Below are positions 58,666 through 64,000 of a stretch of DNA of 64,000 nt, in pieces. The notes under the pieces were generated by a model that was not told where the DNA came from, did no database searches, and was given only the letters and a program-made list of their open reading frames with translations. This stretch comes from Hirschia sp964352025 (GTDB taxonomy: Bacteria; Pseudomonadota; Alphaproteobacteria; Caulobacterales; Hyphomonadaceae). Location: NCBI GenBank assembly GCA_964352025.1, contig CAYGPZ010000014.1, positions 20,951 through 84,950 on the forward strand. The letters are read 5' to 3'. The position numbers and the translations under genes are program-made. The stretch's first letter is position 1, and the number at the start of each line of letters is the position of its first letter.

Positions 58666-61020
58666 ATGGGTGAAATTCGCAATAATGCAGATCGGTTTGC
58701 ATCCAATCTTGCCGATATCATGGTTAAATGGCGGCTGGCCGTTATCGTTGCCGCGCTGGCTCTTACTGCAGTTTTCGCTTCTGGTGCAGGAAACCTAGGT
58801 TTCACAACCAATTACCGCGTCTTCTTCTCTGATGAAAATCCTGAACTAAAAACATTCGAAAATTTTCAAGCTACTTATAGTAAAAACGACAATATTCTCA
58901 TTGTGATCTCACCCAAAAATGGCGATGTCTTCACAAACGAAACGCTAAACGTTGTGGAGGAGTTGACTGAAATCGGTTGGCAAACGCCCTATTCCAGTCG
59001 CGTCGATTCCCTCACGAACTTCCAACACACATACGCTGAAGAAGATGATCTTATCGTCGAAGATTTAGCCAGTGATGCGATAAATCTATCGCAGGAAGAG
59101 CTAGATAAAGTACGACAAGTCGCCCTTGATGAACCTATTCTGGCCAATCAATTGGTGACGATGGACGGTAGTGTCACTGCTGTGAATATTGTTCTTCAAT
59201 ATCCAGAATTAGAGATCACAGAAGTTCCAGAAGCGGTTGGATTTATCCGCGAGGAGCTGGCACGTATACGCGCAGAAAACCCTGATATTACTTTTGCATT
59301 ATCTGGACTGTCGATGCTGAATAACGCATTTGCAGAGTCCGGTATGATGGACATGATGACATTGTTCCCGGCAATGTTCGGAATAGTATTGTTACTCATG
59401 ATCCTGACAATTCGGTCCTTTACAGGCTCGATCGTGACCATGCTTATTTCAATTTTGTCTATCATGGTCGGGTTTGGTGTCGGAGGACATATTGGATATG
59501 CATTGACGCCAATATCCATGTCAGCAATCGTTATTATCCTAACCCTCGCCGTTGCCGATTCTATCCATATCCAAATGTCTGCAAGAGCCGCCATGGCAGA
59601 AGGTTTGACAAAAAGACAAGCCATATTGGATGCAATGCGGGTGAATTTCGCACCTGTTCTAATTACATCAGTGACAACTATAATCGGCTTCCTCGCCCTA
59701 AACTTTTCTGACTCCCCTCCCTATTGGCACCTTGGCAACATGACAGCAGCCGGTATTGCTGCCGCCTGGTTCTTCTCGATTACGCTTTTGCCTGCTCTCC
59801 TGAGCATACTGCCTATGAAAGTGAAAATGCGTGAAGACGGAGCAAAGCCCGTCATTATGGAAAAGCTAGCAGATCTCGTCACAACACATTGGGGCAAATT
59901 TTTAGGTGGCTCGCTCGCCGCCACGATTGCTCTCACCGCATTAATTCCAACAATGGAGTTCAATGACCAGTGGGTAGACTATTTCGATGAAAGCCTTGAG
60001 GTGCGCCGTGATAATGATTTCGCGCTTGAACACTTTGGACTTTACGCGATTGAATACTCTGTCCCCGCTCGTGAACAAGGTGGTGTGTCAGAACCTGAGT
60101 TCTTGGAAAAACTGGAAGAGTTTACAGAATTTCTAAGAGAACAAGACAACGTCAATCACGTTTACTCTATTACCGATATCATGAAGCGTCTAAATAAGAA
60201 TCTTCATGCAGACGATCAAGCTTATTATAAAGTACCTGAAGACCGTAATCTTTCGGCTCAATACCTTCTCCTATATGAACTTTCATTGCCTTATGGATTG
60301 GACCTGAATGACCGCGTCAACATAGATAAATCGGCAACGCGTGTCACAGTTTCGCTTGGCAATATTACAACACTTGAAACGAAAGACTTTCTGCACAAGG
60401 CCAACACCTGGCTAGATGAAAATGCGCCCGAATACATGCAATCCAACGCAACTGGCGCTCAGGTAATGTTCACTTATGTCACGGATAGAAATGTCCAAAG
60501 CATGATCCGCGGGAACATTATTGCCATCCTAGCGATTGCCTTCGTCATGATATTTGCCCTTCGCAATCTAAAGCTGGGTCTCCTCTCCATGGTGCCAAAT
60601 ACGCTACCTATTCTGGCTACTTTCGGTGCTTGGGCAGTCCTTGTTGGTTCGGTTGGTTTCTCTGTCGCATCAGTTGCAGCAGTGTCACTTGGAATTGTCG
60701 TGGATGACACGGTTCACTTCCTCACAAAATACCAACGCGCGAGAACAGAACGTGGAGAAACACCAGCTGAAGCAATCAAATATGCATTCCGGACCGTCGG
60801 ATCAGCATTGGTTGTTAATACAGTTGTTCTGTCATTCGGGTTCGCAATCCTAGCTGGATCTACTTTCAAGCTGAATGCAGACCTAGGGCTAATGACTGCT
60901 CTCGCGATTGTATTTGCTCTTATTCTCGACTTCTTATTCTTGCCTGCTTTGTTGATTTTAATAGACCGCAAGAAAACCCAAAAACAAGTCGCGCTCACAA
61001 CAGCCTCAATTGCCAATTAA
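58666..61020 (+). CDS. MMPL/RND-family transporter
   Basis: 784 residues. One N-terminal helix (WRLAVIVAALALTAVFASG), a first periplasmic loop (about 45-225), five helices with TLAVADSIHIQMSARAAMAEG, a second loop (about 425-610), and a repeat of the helical block with SLGIVVDDTVHFLTKYQRA. The Asp pairs in helix 4 and its repeat fit proton-relay positions. Members export lipids or hydrophobic molecules. The following genes encode a LolA-like carrier and an outer-membrane barrel, suggesting a trans-envelope lipid-export module. Confidence 0.88.
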   Translation: MGEIRNNADRFASNLADIMVKWRLAVIVAALALTAVFASGAGNLGFTTNYRVFFSDENPELKTFENFQATYSKNDNILIVISPKNGDVFTNETLNVVEELTEIGWQTPYSSRVDSLTNFQHTYAEEDDLIVEDLASDAINLSQEELDKVRQVALDEPILANQLVTMDGSVTAVNIVLQYPELEITEVPEAVGFIREELARIRAENPDITFALSGLSMLNNAFAESGMMDMMTLFPAMFGIVLLLMILTIRSFTGSIVTMLISILSIMVGFGVGGHIGYALTPISMSAIVIILTLAVADSIHIQMSARAAMAEGLTKRQAILDAMRVNFAPVLITSVTTIIGFLALNFSDSPPYWHLGNMTAAGIAAAWFFSITLLPALLSILPMKVKMREDGAKPVIMEKLADLVTTHWGKFLGGSLAATIALTALIPTMEFNDQWVDYFDESLEVRRDNDFALEHFGLYAIEYSVPAREQGGVSEPEFLEKLEEFTEFLREQDNVNHVYSITDIMKRLNKNLHADDQAYYKVPEDRNLSAQYLLLYELSLPYGLDLNDRVNIDKSATRVTVSLGNITTLETKDFLHKANTWLDENAPEYMQSNATGAQVMFTYVTDRNVQSMIRGNIIAILAIAFVMIFALRNLKLGLLSMVPNTLPILATFGAWAVLVGSVGFSVASVAAVSLGIVVDDTVHFLTKYQRARTERGETPAEAIKYAFRTVGSALVVNTVVLSFGFAILAGSTFKLNADLGLMTALAIVFALILDFLFLPALLILIDRKKTQKQVALTTASIAN

Positions 61021-61035
61021 GAAAGGCTTCCTCCG

Positions 61036-61896
61036 ATGACTTTTACAAAAACGAAACGCCCGCTGTCTTCTTTGCTAAAGCTCACTGCAATAAGCTCACT
61101 TGCACTTGGATTGTCATTTAATGCGATTGCTCAGACTTTTCCTGAATGGGCAGACACACCTGAAGAACAACGCGGATATGAGATCGCTACACTCGCGGAC
61201 CAATCTGACAATGGATTTGGCGACACCGTCGTAGATGTTGAAATGAAACTTCAAGACGCAGCGGGAAAAGTAACCGTCCGCAAGCTGAACTTCAGCACGC
61301 TAGAAAGAGAAAATGACACGGTTGGAGATAAATCGCTTGTCGTTTTCAACACGCCTAAAGATGTTGAAGGAACGGCTCTATTATCACACGCGCAAATTCT
61401 AAAAGCTGATAATCAATGGCTTTTCCTACCAGATTTGGGCCGCGTAAAGCGTATTTCCTCAGCCAACAAGTCAGGTCCATTTGTTGGGTCAGAGTTTGCC
61501 TTTGAAGACTTCACGTCATTAGAGGTCAATAAATACACGTATAAATTTTTGGAAACGACATCAATTGAGCTAGATGGTGAAACGCTTGAGGTTCACGCAA
61601 TCGAACGTTATCCCGCGTATAAAAAATCAGGATATGCACGCCAAATCGCTTATATCGATACAACCCATCACCAATTGCGTCAGGTCGATTTTTATAACCG
61701 TCGGAATGCTAAACTCAAAACGTTGAAACTGACTGACTACAGACTTTATGCAGACAAATACTGGAGAGCTCATAAGCTATCCATGACTAACGACGTTTTC
61801 AGAAAAACAACAGATCTGATCTATGACGATTATAAATTTGACCAAGGTTTGACTGATCGAGACTTTGTTAAAGGTGTTCTCGAAACCCTGAACTAG
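61036..61896 (+). CDS. Outer-membrane lipoprotein-sorting (LolA-like) family protein
   Basis: 286 residues. Signal peptide ending near AIAQ (residue 32), then a PF17131-type LolA/LolB-like fold: VDVEMKLQDAAGKVTVRKLNF, SLVVFNTPKDVEGTALLSH, QWLFLPDLGRVKRISSANKSGPFVGSEFAFEDFTSLE. Such proteins are commonly encoded beside MMPL/RND transporters and are thought to carry hydrophobic cargo through the periplasm. 15 bp after the RND gene. Confidence 0.85.
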   Translation: MTFTKTKRPLSSLLKLTAISSLALGLSFNAIAQTFPEWADTPEEQRGYEIATLADQSDNGFGDTVVDVEMKLQDAAGKVTVRKLNFSTLERENDTVGDKSLVVFNTPKDVEGTALLSHAQILKADNQWLFLPDLGRVKRISSANKSGPFVGSEFAFEDFTSLEVNKYTYKFLETTSIELDGETLEVHAIERYPAYKKSGYARQIAYIDTTHHQLRQVDFYNRRNAKLKTLKLTDYRLYADKYWRAHKLSMTNDVFRKTTDLIYDDYKFDQGLTDRDFVKGVLETLN

Positions 61897-61920
61897 TCAA
61901 ACATTTGTCCATCACTAATT

Positions 61921-61994
61921 CCTTCTAGTGGCAATCGCCCCACTTAGTCATTCCTCGCCCCTTCTCTCGATGACTTTGTTACGCCACTAGAAGG
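61921..61994 (+). other. Two-tier hairpin in the intergenic spacer of the exporter operon
   Basis: Outer arms CCTTCTAGTGGC (61921-61932) and GCCACTAGAAGG (61983-61994) are a perfect 12-bp match; inner arms AGTCAT/ATGACT (61946-61951, 61970-61975) nest inside. TCTCATTTTT follows, so it may terminate or attenuate transcription before the gene at 62017. Confidence 0.55.
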
Positions 61995-62016
61995 TCTCAT
62001 TTTTCAAGAGTTCCAA

Positions 62017-63225
62017 ATGAAGAATATCGCGATTTCCATTGCCGCCCTCTCAGTCACATCTCATTTTTCTGCATATGCGGAAAATAACTGGGACGTATCC
62101 GGATCGGTAGGTCTTGAAGCTCGGATCTTCCCTGAAGATCCCGCATTTATTGGACAATCAGACGAATTTGGACAGGTTTCTTCTATATTTGAAGCTGAAT
62201 TTGAATGGCGTAGTGAAGATAGAAAACACCAGTTTAATTTCATCCCTTGGGCTCGCCTTGATAGTATGGATGAAGAGCGCACACATGCAGACGCCCGCGA
62301 ACTTTACTATCGATACAGAGGCAATGATATTGAAGCCCAAATAGGACTAATCAAGGTCTTTTGGGGAACCACAGAGTCACGCCACCTCGTTGATATTATT
62401 AACCAAACAGACGCTGTTGAAGACATTGACGGCGAAGACAAGCTTGGACAACCAGCAATTCGTGTAGGAACCCAACAAGATTGGGGAAAATTGGAAGGGT
62501 TTATCCTTCCCTATTTTCGCAAGCAAACCGCGCCCGGAATAGAAGGTCGTTTAAGAGGGCCGCTTCCCCTTGATTGGGAAAACCCAACTTTTGAAAGTGG
62601 CGACGAGGAAAACAATATCGATTTTGCAGTTAGGTACTCTCACTATATTGGCGATTGGGACATCGGCCTATCAGCGTTCAACGGGACAAGCCGTGAAGCG
62701 ACGTATAACATCTCTGGCGATGGGCAACGTTTTATTCCGCACTACGCACAAATTTCTCAGTTCGGTCTAGATCTTCAATACACGAATGAAGCATGGCTCT
62801 GGAAATTTGAAAGTATTGTGCGTGAAGGACATGGAGATACTTTCGGTGCTTTTGTCGGAGGCCTCGAATACACATTTTATGGTGTAACAGAATCAGGTGC
62901 GGACCTAGGCCTACTAACCGAATATCAATTTGATGATCGCGAAGAAGACTTCACAATTGCCCCTACGACCACAGCGAATAACGATCTATTTATTGGGGCT
63001 AGATACGCGTTAAACGACGCACAAGATACAAGCTTGCTGGCGGGTACGGTGATTGATCTGGACAATTCATCCACATCCGCATTGATCGAAGCTCAAAGAC
63101 GCATTGGCAGTAATTGGTCACTTGAATTGGAAGCGAGGTTATTTCTGGAAGCTGACGAAAACGACCCAACTTTCTTTTTTAAAGATGACAACGCAATAAC
63201 TGTGCGAATGACACGTTTCTTCTAA
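62017..63225 (+). CDS. Outer-membrane beta-barrel protein
   Basis: 402 residues. Signal peptide ending AYA (residue 21), then alternating amphipathic strands rich in aromatic residues (WDVSGSVGLEARIF, HQFNFIPWARLDS, ARELYYRYRG, EAQIGLIKVFWGTTESRHLVDIINQTD) and a terminal Phe-Phe. It resembles porin-like barrels encoded with MMPL/LolA pairs (DUF1302-like), but I cannot name the family with confidence. Tail-to-tail overlap with the TetR gene on the other strand. Confidence 0.75.
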   Translation: MKNIAISIAALSVTSHFSAYAENNWDVSGSVGLEARIFPEDPAFIGQSDEFGQVSSIFEAEFEWRSEDRKHQFNFIPWARLDSMDEERTHADARELYYRYRGNDIEAQIGLIKVFWGTTESRHLVDIINQTDAVEDIDGEDKLGQPAIRVGTQQDWGKLEGFILPYFRKQTAPGIEGRLRGPLPLDWENPTFESGDEENNIDFAVRYSHYIGDWDIGLSAFNGTSREATYNISGDGQRFIPHYAQISQFGLDLQYTNEAWLWKFESIVREGHGDTFGAFVGGLEYTFYGVTESGADLGLLTEYQFDDREEDFTIAPTTTANNDLFIGARYALNDAQDTSLLAGTVIDLDNSSTSALIEAQRRIGSNWSLELEARLFLEADENDPTFFFKDDNAITVRMTRFF

Positions 63226-63866
63226 TCAGCTGAATTACCGTCTGGATCTCCAAGTTCCTGACCCAATCCTTGATGCATGAGTGTCGCGATGCTGTTTGCC
63301 AAGAATTCCGCTTCGACTTTAAGTTTTCCTGAAGCATGCGCTTCTAAAACAGTGTTGATTGCACCCGAAAAAAAGAAGCTAGAGAGTTGTAAATCTTGAT
63401 CGCTAAGCCCTGAATCAGGCACCTTTTCAGCACGTATCATCAAAATACGCATATTATAGACGCGAATAAGTTCGAGTGCTTCATTTCCAGCACGCCCCGA
63501 CGCAGCGCTCAATAATATGCCGTTATTTTGTTGAAGCAATTTCATGTAGACCATTATCCCAGCCGCAACCCTTTCTTGCGGTGAAATACTAAGATCAACA
63601 TCTATTTTCTTATATTCATCTATAAATGCCAGCATCAGTTCATCGATGTATTCGATAACAATATCCTGAACACCGTTAAAATTGGAGTAGAATGTTGGAC
63701 GCGTCACATTTGCTGCTTTTGCTAATTCCTCGATCGTAATTTTTTCAATCGATTTATTCTGAAGGAGTTTAGCCAATGCGACCTTCAGTTTTTTACGGCT
63801 CTTAACTCTTCGACCGTCCATTTTTGGTGGCACTTCTAGAACTTCATTCACGTTAAATTCCCTCAT
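63222..63866 (-). CDS. TetR-family transcriptional regulator
   Basis: 214 residues. DNA-binding domain KITIEELAKAANVTRPTFYSNFNGVQDIV (about 42-70) following a basic stretch, then a helical effector domain. Convergent with the exporter operon, with stop codons overlapping. It may regulate that operon or itself; no operator was recognised in the 89-bp gap before the tRNA. Confidence 0.88.
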   Translation of the reverse strand: MREFNVNEVLEVPPKMDGRRVKSRKKLKVALAKLLQNKSIEKITIEELAKAANVTRPTFYSNFNGVQDIVIEYIDELMLAFIDEYKKIDVDLSISPQERVAAGIMVYMKLLQQNNGILLSAASGRAGNEALELIRVYNMRILMIRAEKVPDSGLSDQDLQLSSFFFSGAINTVLEAHASGKLKVEAEFLANSIATLMHQGLGQELGDPDGNSAD

Positions 63867-63955
63867 GTAGAAGAGTTGAAATACATGGATTATTTGGGTT
63901 GAGTTGACAAAACGTGTAGTGCAAAAGTTGATGCAATACTGACAAGCGTAAAAAA

Positions 63956-64000
63956 TGGCGCACCCAAGAGGATTCGAACCTCTGACCTCTGCCTTCGGAG
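63956..64000 (-). tRNA. tRNA-Arg (anticodon CCG), 3' part
   Basis: On the minus strand the window gives the anticodon loop CTCCGAA, the anticodon 3' stem GGCAG, a T arm AGAGG/CCTCT with loop TTCGAAT, acceptor strand TGGGTGC, discriminator G and encoded CCA. The 5' half lies beyond the edge. Confidence 0.92.

Noticed and set aside
63956..64000. tRNA as an integration site for a mobile element
   Set aside because: No integrase gene or direct repeat of the tRNA 3' end was seen in the window.

Overview
The window looks like part of the chromosome of a marine, agar-degrading Gram-negative heterotroph. TonB-dependent receptors, an ECF sigma/FecR pair, a SapC protein, PrnA-like halogenases, many lipoproteins and a moderately low G+C content suggest an alphaproteobacterium of the Caulobacterales/Hyphomonadaceae type. 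That assignment rests on gene content, not on a marker gene. About 50 protein genes are packed tightly, with a partial enolase-family gene at the left edge and a partial tRNA-Arg at the right edge. I saw no insertion sequence, prophage or CRISPR array.

Layout. (a) 1-2426: an enolase-family gene coupled to an APH-type kinase, divergent from a LacI regulator across a perfect palindrome. (b) 2595-9753: an orphan galactose-binding-like domain protein, an STN-type TonB receptor with its FecR and ECF sigma factor, and an MRJP-type lipoprotein. (c) 9860-12190: the first GH50 agarase. (d) 12433-19044: an IclR regulator divergent from a solute-binding-like protein without signal peptide, two class III CoA-transferases, an enoyl-CoA hydratase and an aldehyde dehydrogenase. 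(e) 19124-20989: an SMP-30 lactonase and a 2-keto-3-deoxygalactonate kinase (DgoK type). (f) 21158-27669: a PrnA-like halogenase, a sulfotransferase and a large TonB receptor. (g) 28174-36938: a probable 3-keto-glycoside module (GMC oxidoreductase and its small Tat subunit, DUF1080 lipoprotein, two TIM-barrel isomerases, MFS transporter, Gfo/Idh oxidoreductase) with a divergent LacI gene. (h) 36983-41376: SapC, a second halogenase and an FG-GAP/ASPIC lipoprotein. (i) 41906-57161: the agar-sugar core, with a GntR/FCD regulator, 3,6-anhydro-L-galactose (AHG) dehydrogenase, KduD-like SDR, Zn-alcohol dehydrogenase, AHG-acid cycloisomerase, galactonate dehydratase-like enzyme, SDR and sugar porter on the minus strand, and SMP-30 lactonase, second GH50 agarase, KDPGal aldolase, keto-deoxy-sugar kinase and aldose epimerase on the plus strand. 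(j) 57317-63866: flavin reductase, TetR, MMPL/RND exporter, LolA-like protein, outer-membrane barrel and a second TetR.

How it fits together. GH50 lipoproteins cut agarose to neoagaro-oligosaccharides, and TonB receptors and MFS porters bring sugars in. L-AHG is oxidised and ring-opened, and D-galactose goes through lactone, galactonate and dehydration. Both routes meet at 2-keto-3-deoxygalactonate, which is phosphorylated and split to pyruvate and glyceraldehyde 3-phosphate. An alpha-neoagarobiose hydrolase (GH117) is not in the window. A palindrome close to ATTGTATACAAT, or with the same arms and a different centre, recurs before several of these units and before the GntR gene itself, which suggests one local regulon. 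LacI-type palindromes mark the enolase/kinase unit and the 3-keto-glycoside unit, and a near copy of the latter lies in the promoter of the first agarase.
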